Shown here: piece after piece, positions 21,670 through 33,071 of the stretch
How the letters are laid out: each line of letters starts with the position of its first letter
Numbering within the stretch: the stretch's first letter is position 1
NCBI GenBank assembly: GCA_022113835.1
Contig: JAILWY010000026.1
Coordinates: 13,915,001 to 13,979,000 of the forward strand
DNA from: Atopsyche davidsoni
Taxonomy: Eukaryota; Arthropoda; Insecta; Trichoptera; Hydrobiosidae
DNA: 64,000 bases
Direction of reading: 5' to 3'
Made by a program: the position numbers and the translations under genes
Notes under the pieces: generated by a model
Seen by the model: the letters and a program-made list of their open reading frames with translations, nothing else
The model's database searches: none
What the model was told of the DNA's origin: nothing

Positions 21670-24600
21670 TTCAACTTATTACCAACTAAGAGAAATACAT
21701 GTACACTATCATCTAAAAGCGCGATGCTGCATTTTTCAATTCATGCAAAAAATGAGTTTTTTTACACATATTTTCATAAAGAGGAATCCGTATGCTACCA
21801 CCTAAGCCACACCTTGTGAGCCTCACAACCTGCTCAAATGATCATGGAATAGTTACACACCGTATTGGAAGCATAGCCTCAACAAGAAAATAAATCATCT
21901 TGAAATTTAATTCCCCCCTCCCCTATAACCTACACCCAGAAGCAGTGAAAAGTTTTTTTTTCAAAACTTTTAAATACACTTTATTTTATTTATTTAAAAA
22001 AACGTTTCAAGAAATTAATCAAGTTAAAAAATACACATAAAACTGATTTATCAGTAAAATTATATAAATATATCAAGATGGTGGTTTTCATTTTTTGATG
22101 CTATGCCTACTTACACTTTTTCTTGGTGGCTAAAATGATATACTCAGAGCACCCGGGTCAGCGTTTCGAACAAATATTCAAAGATTTTACTCTTCACCCT
22201 CATTGCATATTGCAAACAAGCGAGGGTTGTCGTCTTCAGTAGTTCTTGGAAACGTATACGCAGCCCCCCGCAGGATCACTCATCCGAATGCATATCTACT
22301 TAATTACGTTACGAATTGCTCGGCTCTCTGCGGTTTTTTTTCCATGAAACGAAGATATCAACATCTATACTGTAGTCAATTTTGGAGAGTGTTGGTGGGG
22401 TACAGAAAATATTCCTTATAGGAGATTACGAAGATTTTTGACAAAAAACTTGCTTTTTTATTTCTAGCACGGGTACTTATTGATCCACCCTCGTAAATTT
22501 GAGAAGTTGACGAGTGGTGCGGCGCGCCGGCTCGGCAGGTCGTATATCTCGGTCGCGCCTCCCAGGCCTCGTAAAAGTTCTGTCGGCGATATGTTAGCCA
22601 CTCAAAATCTTGTCCTGCGTTTGTACGAACCTTTACGTTGTGAATTTTATGACGTGAATTATGGGCATACACTATATACTGTTATATTATCGAGAAAGGA
22701 TCAAAGTAATTCAAAATATATGAAAATAAAAATCTGATGAGTATGTGGAAAACTCCCAAGCGTTCACTTTTCTTAGAAAGTGGAATTTTTTTTATTAAAA
22801 AAAATAGCAATAATATTCATTATAATATTTTTTCTACTGACTGACATGTTTGTTCATAGCTGGTTAGCAATTATATATGTATATGCAAACACTTTTTTGC
22901 CTTTATATTCGGAATGTTTTCTTTATAATTATTTATAGTAAGCCTCTAAGGAAAAAGAGGTCTTGTACTTCAAAATATAGTACATATTTGATACTCCCGA
23001 ATTTAAAACGTATTACAATAAATATTGAGAAAAAATCTCAGGTGTGTTAGAAAAACATGTCTGAAATACATGACAGGTTAAAGTGTTATTTCGAACAATT
23101 TAAAAAATATACAAAAAAAACAACTATTGCAAGAGCATAATATTATAATATAATAAATCAACCTACGCCAAAGTGACATATACTGAAGACAAATAATTAA
23201 TTAATCAGAAAAAAACACACCCAAGCAACAATAGATCTAGACTTTGGACGCGTATTTGTACTGCCATCGGCTGATGATGGATGGAATGAGGAGCAACGAT
23301 GGCGTGGTCTGTAAGTGGAGACCCAAGGAGACAGACCACACCCTGGCTGCCCATGGTGAGATGATTGATTGGTGTGATTGATTCAGATCCAGAGCTGTCA
23401 GTTGTCATCCACATAATTGATAAGCAATTTGATTCGCTCGGGCGTACGCTGTATTTTAAATCCTACTATTAAATTATTGATATACAATTATAACCGCATT
23501 ATATGTATTATGCTAATTTACCTTTCGAGTTTACACATGATTATAAAATATTTTAAGAATTAGTCAAAAATGTAAATTAATGGTATGTTGTATGACAGTG
23601 TTGGTTTCATATAACTATAATTTTTTTTTGTCTTCGTATACAGCTGATTTGGATTCCTAAGTGTTGAACTGCTTCGTGTTTTTGGAACTTTGACGTTTTA
23701 GTCCCCGTGCTGGGACCATCTTCAGGGATTTTTTTCCTAAATCAAAAAATTCCCGGAGACGGAATTTGATGCAGCTCAAAAACCCATGAGCCCAAATCAA
23801 CTCAACAACGGCTCCCAAAACCTACTATCATATCTATCTTCTTTTACAATTTATTAAGGTATTATACTAATAATTGATAAGAAAACAAACTGCAGGTATA
23901 AAATACATTCCACGATTCTTCGGGAATGGATCATTTGTCATTAGATCGTCAAAGAAGCTGCCATCTTAATATATTTATGAGATTGTGATCATTAATGTTA
24001 GCTTTTAGTTTAGCGGGAGAAGCAGCTGGTATTTCAGGGCAGACTGGATCGAAATGAGTTGTGCTTTATCCAACAGTGGATATATTTGTGTATAGCTTAG
24101 TTTATATGCTATAGGGGGCATTATATATTTTTATACCTACTATGTCCGCCGTATTAATTAGGAGTAATTTATTTTTTATCTTAATTTCAAATTAATATGT
24201 ATGTATGCGAACAAAACGTTTCTCGTAATTATGGAGCCCATGAAGTCGATAAGAAAATAGAAAAGGGTCTTCCATATTTTGTTAACTTTAAAAAACATCC
24301 CACCGTTAAAACTTAAAATATTTACTTTATACCCGGGAATTATCTGTTCCTTTGAGTAACGTAGAAGCCGGGCTTTTAATTGGGCGATTCACAGACAACC
24401 ATCACCATCACGATAGAGTAACGTCCTCTTCGTCTGCGATAGCGCCACCATTTTGATAGGCTAACGTCACGGAAGAATCCGTCACATGTCCTGTCCCAAA
24501 TTATCTACCGTCTGCTGCATTTGGAAGTCAATTATTTCACCCATTTTAGTGCCTGCGATACAAACTGGAAGTCATAAACAAATCACCCTGAATTTACCTC

Positions 24601-24777
24601 CTTAAAAACAGTTTAAAACGTGCACTCTATATATAATATACCTACTATTGACGAATACAATATGCAATATAATACAATAGTGGATGTATGTAAACAATAT
24701 GTAAACTACAGAAGTGATCTGTTTTGAAAATATTGGCTTTTAGTTGGCTTCCTTCACAAATGTAAAAATGCATCGAA
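21670..24777. other. Mostly AT-rich spacer, small GC islands near 22480-22640 and 23200-23420
   Basis: The frames at 22203-22421, 22376-22672 and 22480-22737 overlap on both strands and show no family. Around 23305-23341 GGTCTGT and ACAGACC form a short stem. 23700-23760 contains an imperfect palindrome around GTCCCCGTGCTGGGAC. 24360-24560 is slightly GC-richer. A region at 23640-23660 has an acceptor-like TTTTTGTCTTCGTATACAG but no donor. No gene is supported. Confidence 0.5.
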
Positions 24778-24780
24778 TAA

Positions 24781-25444
24781 AATATTTCTTGGTATTTATT
24801 AAATAATAAAATGAATGCAGATTCCAAGTTGTTGACTGAAAATTATAACTAGAATTTTCCTATGTATTTTATCCAAAACTTCGGGACGTGCTATTTGATA
24901 GAGAGAATTGCAGATTTTAAAGTTTTTGATATAAATATTAAAATAAGAAAGTCCGAAATCTTAACACGTTAGTTGGTTTACTACATTTAAAATGACCTTA
25001 ATTAAAATATTTCTTGGTTTTTAATAAATAATAGAATGAATGCAGATTCCAAGTTGTTGACTGAAAATTAAAACTAGAATTTTCCTGTGTATTTTATCCA
25101 AAACTTCAGGACGTGTTATTTGATAGAGAGAATTGCAGATTTTAAAGTTTTTGATAAAAAAATTATAACAAGAAAGTCCGAAATCTTAACACGTTAGTTG
25201 GTTTACTACATTTAAAATGACCTTAATTAAAATATTTCTTGGTATTTATTAAATAATATAATGAATGCAGATTCCAAGTTGTTGACTGAAAATTAAAACT
25301 AGAATTTTTCTATGTATTTTATCCAAAGCTTCAGGATGTGTTATTTGATAGAGAGAATTGCAGATTTTAAAGTTTTGGATAAAAAATTATAACAAGAAAA
25401 TCCGAAATCTTAACACGTTAGTTTGCTTAATACATTTAAAATGT
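24781..25444 (+). repeat. Tandem array, three copies of a 225-bp unit
   Basis: Units begin AATATTTCTTGGT at 24781, 25006 and 25231, an exact 225-bp spacing. They share GAATGCAGATTCCAAGTTG, TTGATAGAGAGAATTGCAG and TCCGAAATCTTAACACG with only scattered substitutions. Copy 3 is cut at its 3' end by the foldback element at 25445, where the ACATTTAAAATG of the unit is duplicated. The unit is AT-rich and non-coding. Confidence 0.92.
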
Positions 25445-25628
25445 ATCAATTTACGGATTGGTCAATCAGATGCGTATTTATTACCCATTACGGGATTAGT
25501 TCATATATAGAAGATGACTTAAAGAAACTCTCAGAAAAATATCATCGTGATTTGTGTGGGATGATATTTTTCTGAGAGTTTCTTTAAGTCATCTTCTATA
25601 TATGAACTAATGTGCCTAATCATATTAG
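25445..25628 (+). mobile_element. Foldback/SINE-like element, copy 4, with perfect 52-bp arms
   Basis: A 17-nt direct repeat TAATACATTTAAAATGT flanks it at 25428-25444 and 25629-25645. After the outer domain (GGTCAATCAGATGCG, TTATTACCCATTACGGG) the arms 25495-25546 and 25560-25611 are perfectly complementary over 52 bp. The 13-nt loop GTGATTTGTGTGG is the reverse complement of the 3' end of the tRNA-like core. The outermost part of the left arm (present in copy 3) is deleted. A transcript would form a long, perfect hairpin. It lies at the end of the 225-bp array. Confidence 0.85.
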
Positions 25629-25645
25629 TAATACATTTAAAATGT

Positions 25646-27640
25646 TAATTAAAAAAGGAGCGCGTGAGTAGGTCATCTTTATTCAATATATAATAGTTGA
25701 TAGAAATATTAAATAATGAAAGAAATACGTGCGTGTTTTGATAAAAAGCGTCGTGATCCGAAATTTCAGGACGTTTACGACGGGTCTTAAAACAAATAAA
25801 ACTAAGAAGTTATTTCGTCTCCGACAGCAGGTTTACGTCTGCTCCCCGAGCCGCCTTTACAATCCTACACCGGCGCCGTCAGACTCCCTGAGTTGTGATT
25901 AGGCGGAATAAAATATCCGTGACACCGAACACCTCCACCCGCGGTCGTAAACTGCCCCGACGCGGGGACACGCCATTATTGATGGACGCACCGCGGAGCC
26001 CATTTAGATAGGCGATGGCATTGACGCATCGGGACAGATGGTCACCTGAGTGTGCTGGAAGGGTCGGGGTCGCCAATTTCAGGGCTTATCTGCGACGGAC
26101 GCGATAAATAATAATGTGGCCGACAGTTCATAAATATAGATCTGCGCTATGATTTGGGACTTATCGAGGTATTTTTGCCGGCCACTGACTCGTGAGGGGT
26201 GTGTTGGCTTTTCCGCAAGATTTTTAAGGTAAGTTTACTTTGAAAAAAAACGTATCCGAAAAGTCGTAAATTATAATGATGAATGTACAGATAACAGAAG
26301 TAGAGTTTATTTAATTTTCATAAATATTGTTTTTTTTTTTATAAATCTAAAAAAATTTCAAATGAAAAAGAAATTTTAATGAATATTCATATTAAAATAC
26401 TGGCTCTCATATAGACTTTCGAATACCAAAATTAATAGATAATAAAATAATATTTATAAAAATATTAATTGGAAGTATTAACTTTAACTTTATTATTGTC
26501 TTTTAAAAATTTCAATGTAATTATTACTGACAACGTCATTTAAAATTGATTTCAATTTAACTTTAACGTAAATGTTTATATGTATGCCTTTTTTATCTAG
26601 AGAATGTACCAATGCGTTTTTAAAAATCTGTAGCACCTTTATCGGCACGTCGTAATCCTTTACAGAACTAATGCCATCCTACTTCTCCTGAGCCGGTTCC
26701 TTTACAGCATCACAAGAGCTGTTCCTATCGCCACTCCATCTGTATTATTGCCTTCGAGGACTGTGTGAAGACTTCGGTAATGTCCCGAAACACTCAGCGG
26801 GCGGACGGACTCACCATGAGAAAAGTCCACACTGTATGCCGTATACCACTAAGTCAGAGGCAACATGTATACACAAAGGTATAGACCATATACATTTTAA
26901 ATATGTACATTACATATACGACAAAATTTAACGTTTATTAGAGGCTTCGAAACACACAGTGAAAGCAGTTTTACTTTGTAAGGCTCCGCCAAGCTAACAG
27001 TAATATAATGGCTTCACGGAATTATTAACGATATTAGAGATGAAATAATAAAAATGAATGGGACTTTATAATTAAAACTTAAGTAATCAAAAGTGTACTT
27101 TTTATTGCGTCTCATAAAATAATCAGTTAATAAATTAAGTATAGTTGCTATTTATGTATTTTCAAGTATTTCTTAAAGCGTCTTTAAATTTTTACGTAAT
27201 CTGTATTCGTTATCGATACAGTATGGCTTCGACTTTATACGCCCTTTGGTGGGACAGAGTTATGGCTGGTCTGATGGAAAGTCAACTCGGAAGAATTCGT
27301 TGCTTATCAGCTTGTAATGGAGACCACGCCAGGCGAGCAATCGAGAGGATCTCGATTTGTTAGTATACTGTGATGTAAAAATGAAAGAGTCGCTAAAAGG
27401 TTTGAGTTTTGGCTGATCGTTGAGGTACTGCAGATGATAACTTATCATTTTTATTTTATAAAAGCGCTATTTTTTTCAAAGAATGGAAGAAACCTTTACT
27501 TAAATGTTTCATATAAAATATCAACAATAATGTTTTCATATTCAGGGATATAGAGCGTCTCGTTTGATGGTATCAAATATTGCACACATATATATAAAAA
27601 GGAATAAATATTTATGTACGTAAAGTGGTTAAGTATATTG
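25646..27640. other. Spacer with a GC-rich island at 25820-26240
   Basis: The island ends in TTTTTAAG|GTAAGT (GT at 26229), a full-consensus donor, so 25.8-26.2 kb could include a non-coding exon. No clean acceptor pairs with it. The 65-codon minus frame at 25879-26076 has no recognised family. 26240-27140 is AT-rich. A 72-codon plus frame at 27145-27363 ends in an Arg-rich segment and is unassigned. 26640-26850 is moderately GC-rich. Confidence 0.45.
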
Positions 27641-28910
27641 CCTATGTGTCCACCCCCTGCGGGGCCGGCGCAATCTCCGTTTTTTTGTTTATGTGACATC
27701 AATTTTCGAGATTTTCCTAAGCGAGTCAAAATAAACCGCGGCGAAACAAAATCGGCCGATAGAGGAGTGTCGCCGCCCGGCGGGTTCCTTCAATAACTCG
27801 CTTTCTAAATGACAACGCACTTTGCGGGGGACGGGTTGTATATCACGGGTATCTGCCCGCGTCCAATAAAGTCCTCCGATTTATTCACCGGATTATATTC
27901 GCAAAACGATACGCGACAACCGCAATACCGAGCCGACACTTCGCGCTCCTCGGGTACTAATAAAAACGAGCTCGCGTGATAAGCCCGCGCCGCGGTCATC
28001 CGCCGCAGCCTTCCTTTTTAAAATAGTCAAAACGAAAAAGACAAATGGAAAACCGCGACGCGTCGAGAGGTATCGCGCGCCGTCCGAGCCGCGGAACCGT
28101 CGACACTTTACAATAGGCGATTATTTTTTTCGTGCAATTGCGGGCTGTGTTTCTGTCCCTTTTCACTGTCAAGGAGGCTGCGGGGCCAAAGCGAGAGGCC
28201 GGCGGGCCCCCGCGTCACTCGGGCGCGGGATAGAGCGCGAAGGGACGCTCTCGCTCGAGATTTGTTCGGTGTTATTGCCGCATATATTTAGCATAAATGG
28301 AAAACATATATCGGACTGCCTCCCGGCAGACGCTCTTATTGAGGAGAAGGAATTTCAATATGGCTCGCAACCGCCGGCATGGTCACTTTAGCATTCGGGG
28401 AGAGTGAGAGGCGAAGCTGCAGGAAGTGATTTGACGGGAGTCTCGTGTTGTTCTAGTTAATATCCGCGACATCCAAACGCGAGGAATTTTAATACGATTT
28501 AAACCGCAGTTCGGTTTCTCAAACTGCGAGAGGCTCGCACGGGAGATTCGAGCGGGCGCCGCCAAAGGTTATCACGCGCGCTCGGTAAATTTAGCGTATC
28601 GACCTGAAAAAATGCCCGAAAAAAAAATTAATTCAAGACAGCCTCTCTCATTCGGCACACACAACTCACGTTTAATTTGCTAGGGGCCGTCTCCCGGAGA
28701 TTGCTCTCTGTCGTTAAGATATGAGAGGAGAGCCAATTAAAAAAAGCTGCAGCGACCGACATGCGCGGCGGTCGGCGGGCTAGCCTCAGAGAGCCTTATT
28801 GGTCATAGAGCGCGCACGACCGACAGCCTTAATTTAAAGCGCCCCACCGCAGATTACACGGGAGATAGGGGGTTGGAAGGCAGCGCCGGTGTAACGACAG
28901 GTAAATTCAG
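27640..28910. promoter_or_regulatory. Large GAGAG-rich CpG island; candidate promoter or Polycomb/Trithorax-type element
   Basis: This is the longest GC-rich block of the window. Between 28193 and 28794 the pentamer GAGAG or its complement CTCTC occurs at about ten places (28193, 28248, 28400, 28406, 28528, 28642, 28704, 28722, 28727, 28790). GAGAG is the core of GAGA-factor (Trithorax-like) sites, which cluster at paused promoters and Polycomb response elements in insects. The block ends with GACAG|GTAAAT (GT at 28901) and TTCAG|GTACGT (GT at 28911), both good donors, which would suit a non-coding first exon. No TATA box or unambiguous initiator was found. Function is inferred from motif density only. 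Confidence 0.4.
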
Positions 28911-29190
28911 GTACGTTAATGCTGCGCACATGTTGTTAAGGTGTTCTACAGGGGATGCGTTGAGTTATTTATTGACCCAACATAAAATCTTTACCGCTTG
29001 AATTTAATTAAGTAAAGGTATAATTTCTTTGCGATCGCCGCTCTCAATATTGAGATTTTGAGTTTGGATTGTAAAAAAAGGACGACCCCGAGGCCGTTGA
29101 CTTTGGACGACGATGTTTGCATGCCCCAGCGGTCGGTATTGTTTCTCGATCTGCTCACGCACACATAAACTAGGCTGCTTCCAAATTCAG

Positions 29191-29249
29191 TTGGGAAGCC
29201 GAGAAGCCACAAGCGGCGAAGATCAGAATTTAACATTCCTTAAACATCG
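29191..29249 (+). other. Candidate 59-nt exon downstream of the GAGAG island
   Basis: The acceptor GGCTGCTTCCAAATTCAG ends at 29190 and the donor ATCG|GTAAGTTTTG starts at 29250. Only one of three plus frames is open (LGSREATSGEDQNLTFLKH). If the donor at 28901 is used, the intervening intron would be 290 nt, an ordinary insect length. The exon could be part of a transcript starting in the preceding island. An 81-codon minus frame also covers the segment. Support is from splice-site quality and spacing only. Confidence 0.25.
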
Positions 29250-32200
29250 GTAAGTTTTGAATATAAACTTATGATTCAAAATGCATTTAAATATATATAA
29301 AGGATGCGTTAAAAGCGTGTTTGTGAATTGCCATATATTTAAAAAATAAAACCCTGTTTCTTTACGCAGTAGAGAAACGTCTAAAGACAATTTTGATCAC
29401 GAATCGCATTAACTTAAAGTGTACCCATACATATAAGGAAACAATGCTTCTATCCATAGTTTCTCTTTAGCGGTATTCCTATCAGTAATACGAGCGCAAA
29501 AGCAACCTTCCGTATACGGGGAAACGAAAACAAAAAGCAAAAAAAAAAAAACCCCCGGCGAGTTACGCCACTGCGTAAATTAGAATGCGTTCCAAATAAA
29601 GAGAGTCCGGGGCTCTGCTCGGGAGACGCGGGAGCAAAGGTGAGCGGGGAGCCGCGGTCACGAGTCCGGCTCCGCGATCGCATCATGGTAATGCGGCCGG
29701 TGCGTCGCGGTAATCTATACTGGCTGCTGGATGCTGCCGCTGGCCGCGGGGTATCAGCTCGGAGCATCGGACGGTAGCTCACCAGCCCGGCCGCGGCCAA
29801 TAACGAAGCGGATTCCTTTTGCAGAGGGTCAGGACGGGGCTCGAACGTAATTTTAATCATTGTCCTGAATATCACTAAATCCTTTAAAAAAAAAAAACAG
29901 CTTCATTCAAAACAGCACAACGACTAATCGTACAAGAAAAAAGCAGCGTTTTATTTAATACAAGAAATGTTGCCCGTCACAGAATGACGTATTCGATGAA
30001 CGATGCAATAGTATTTGGCTGAATACTCGAATAGCTGGGTACTCGAATTTTAAGAAGACGCTGTTCACGTTTTCCTTCCAATTCATTGCTTGACATTTGT
30101 GTCACATTTCGTGTCACAAACAACGCATCACTGTTCTTTATTTGAAAAATTCTAAATTTGTAATTCTCGCGGTGAACAACAGAATCCTATAATTCGTACA
30201 TATTGAAACTCGCTAAAGCATATTTTATAGTTTATGATTGAAAATATTATCCTAATACATGCAAAAAATCAGCGTTGAATCTTTTAAGATATTCCATAGA
30301 GAACCAAAAAATGAAACATACATACACACAGTGGATATTATTATTATAGATATCACAGAATAATTCATTATACGTTTTGGATGTAGAGATAAATTTTGTC
30401 ATCATATAAAAACAGTTTTAATTTTTTTTTACAAAAAACGATCTTTTGATGCTCTATGAATATTTTGAACATAACTATTACTTATGGTTGATAAAATATT
30501 TTGAATAATATAAATATTAATAATAAATTCAGAAATATATTTAAACACTGATTGCAATCGGGTTGTGCAGGGCTGGCGCAGGGCGGCCCGCGGCCGGAGC
30601 ACTGAGGTGATTGAAATTCACTGCGAGTAAGGTGTAAGGCAGTTGCGCGCTAATTTCTGGCGTGACAATCAAAGAAGTTGGACGGAACAAAGCGAAGCCG
30701 GCGGCCGCCCGCGACCCCTAATTGGAACCCCTGCCCCCGTGGCTCAATCAAAGCACTGCAAAAAGATAACCCCACCCTCTCCAATCTCCGCTCCGTCCGA
30801 GTAGTGGCCTTCTTTGAAATATTAAAGAGCCCACTGAATACCGAAAGATTGTTAGTTTTTAATAATACTATGACATAATTGAACTAGCATAATTATAACA
30901 AAAATTTGGTGAGTGGTAAACTACTGTTAGTCAAAAAAAATTAATTTAAAATAAAAATAATTTGCGACAGTACGCATATCAATTGAGACGTCTGCATTCA
31001 AAATTAGCATTCACTGCGCTGTGGGCTCATTCCAAATAAGCACACTTTTCAGTTTTTAATTTACTTTGCGGAACTAAGAACATAATAAAACTTAAAATTG
31101 ACGCGGAGGCACGACAAGGAACGCCGCGGCGTGTCATGTCGCGGGAATGATTAGCCTCTCTGTGGCCCGTGCATTCCGGCAGCGACACAAAACTATCTCA
31201 ATTATAGCGTCAAATGGATGCGATGTCTGGTCCCGCCTGTTTGTTCAAAAATTACATTTCTCTACTTGCGGTTCAGCAATTCGGTAAAGGAGTTGCGAAA
31301 AGTTTTTTTGCAGGCTTTGGAGATTTTTTCAGTCGTTGGTGTTCTGACGTGCCAGGCACCGGCGCTGCTGCCCGATCGTAGACTCGCTTGACATTCGGAA
31401 GTACTTGGCACATTCGTCAAATTATTTAAAATATTAAACCTATCGTTTTGACTATAAATTTGTCATATATAATAATATACTTCTAGTGCTTTCAGTTGAA
31501 ATAAGTTGCTATCAAACCTTTTGAAACAATAACATTTTCGATGGGAGTAATTTTATCAGTAAACCAACACATGAAAAATAGTATTCATAAGTTTTGAAAT
31601 AATCGCTGGATTCAAGTATAGTTAGCAGGTATTCCTAATAAGCCTTCGTAGTGCCTGAAAGAGGTCTGGTCAGAGCGGTTGCAGGGCGTCCTCGGGTCCC
31701 TGATTAGAGCCAATTGCGATGCGACAGGCGTCTGCCCCCGCCGCCCCGGCGCCCCACCGCCCCGGTCGTCCTGATTTTTCATTTTGCCCAAGTTTGTTAG
31801 GCTGCAGTGGCTCTGTACTGCTATTTTAATTTCACAAAGGGAAAAAGTCCCCTGAAAGGGTCCTTCGTGGGGTCTCTGTGATTTTTGGATCGTTTGTAAA
31901 CCTTTGCTGATTTGTTGTATAGAGCCTTCATCCTTGTAAACTTAATTTAGTTTGTTTGAAGTTTTTGTTAATTTACCTCACGAATATGCATAAATTATTA
32001 TTTAGTTTTTTTTTTATTAATTTTCTATTTTAAACTCAAATTTAAAAAATCTGTAGTATTCCTTGATGGTTGAAAACACCTTACAATCCAAGATCAACAT
32101 TTAACGATGTAGGTAATGCGACTTTTAATTTAATAATCTATCCATGTCGATATTTATAAAAATGTAACAAAGATGCTGATGTCAAATTAAAATTGAAAAA

Positions 32201-32400
32201 CTCCACAGTATAAAAGGCATCCTCGTGCTTATATTAATCAAATATGTTTAGTTTTTATAATCATTAAAAATGAATTCATTCTTCCATATTGCATTTGGAT
32301 CATGTATTTGGAGCTTTATTAGTGAAGTCGCGTACAAAGTCAGATATTATTTAGTATTCAGATGACTGCAACAATGCACAAACGTTTCGCAAAATATCCA
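29250..32400. other. Spacer with GC islands at 29560-29850, 30570-30790, 31090-31210, 31340-31400 and 31660-31870
   Basis: The 141-codon minus frame at 29450-29875 overlaps an island, is Arg/Ser/Pro-rich and then ends in low-complexity Phe runs encoded by an A-tract, so I do not call it a gene. At 30571-30606 a GC-rich 36-nt segment follows GGTTGTGCAG and precedes GTGATT, a weak microexon candidate. An acceptor-like TTTTTTTGCAG ends at 31314 without a donor. Remaining sequence is AT-rich. Confidence 0.5.
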
Positions 32401-33021
32401 GCGGGGAGACTGCAAAGGGAGTACGTGGTGGTCGTCGTCAGTAAACTGTAAGGCGCCAACAAAGCCTGGACACTGGCCACTCAGAGCGCGACGGCTCAGC
32501 ATTTGCATATCTGTACATTAGCGCAGAGAGCTTCTTGGGGGACCTGAGGAAGTTGAGTAGAATGACAATGCATCTCTAATGATGAAAACCATCTCATGAC
32601 AATTACTTCAACCGCACTTTTCACCATAATTACTCTAATGACATATTATATAGAAAAATGAACTCACGTTCGTTAGTCTTAAAATTTATTGTTAACCGGT
32701 AGTTTTGAGTATGCGGTGATATAAAAAACACGATTAGTGAAATGTAGTTTTGTTTTACGACCGAATTCTGTCTGATCACAGATCTAATTTTCTCGGTACG
32801 CGAGTGTCTGTAGGGAGGTTTGGGGTGGGGTGAAGGGATGAAGGGTCGGAGGACTACCCCCGGTGGGGTCAGATGACGCAGGAAGAGCTGACCGTCCGGC
32901 ATACAGATTATCAATTAGCCGGGGGCCCTCGGGCGGCTGCGCCCCCGCCCGAGACGTCTGCTGCACTGCGGTTTGTCTTGAGACACCGTCCTTGATGTGT
33001 GGCAACTAATTATGGAGGTAC
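32400..33021. other. GC islands (32400-32550 and 32810-33000)
   Basis: CpG-rich blocks with overlapping minus frames (32630-32914, 32784-33005) that are Pro/Arg/Thr-rich and share sequence in two registers, so they look compositional. A 50-nt interval just beyond (33022-33071) is bounded on the minus strand by ACACCTGCAG and AGCAG|GTACCT, a weak exon candidate. Confidence 0.45.
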
Positions 33022-33071
33022 CTGCTTACGGTTATCATTGTGTTGGACACGTCTTGGACAACCCACTGTCT

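Noticed and set aside
22734..22755. CTGATGAG followed by GAAAAC, hammerhead-like
   Set aside because: Only seven bases separate the two conserved boxes, too few for stem II, and stems I and III are absent.
29450..29875. 141-codon minus-strand ORF
   Set aside because: Arg/Ser/Pro-rich over a GC island, then a phenylalanine run from an A-tract. No family resemblance, composition changes mid-frame.
30571..30606. 36-nt GC-rich segment bounded by TTGTGCAG and GAG|GTGATT
   Set aside because: Weak acceptor tract and weak donor. It is the edge of a GC island, so the composition change is not specific.
33022..33071. 50-nt minus-strand interval between ACACCTGCAG and AGCAG|GTACCT
   Set aside because: Moderate sites only and no partner exon; within chance expectation.
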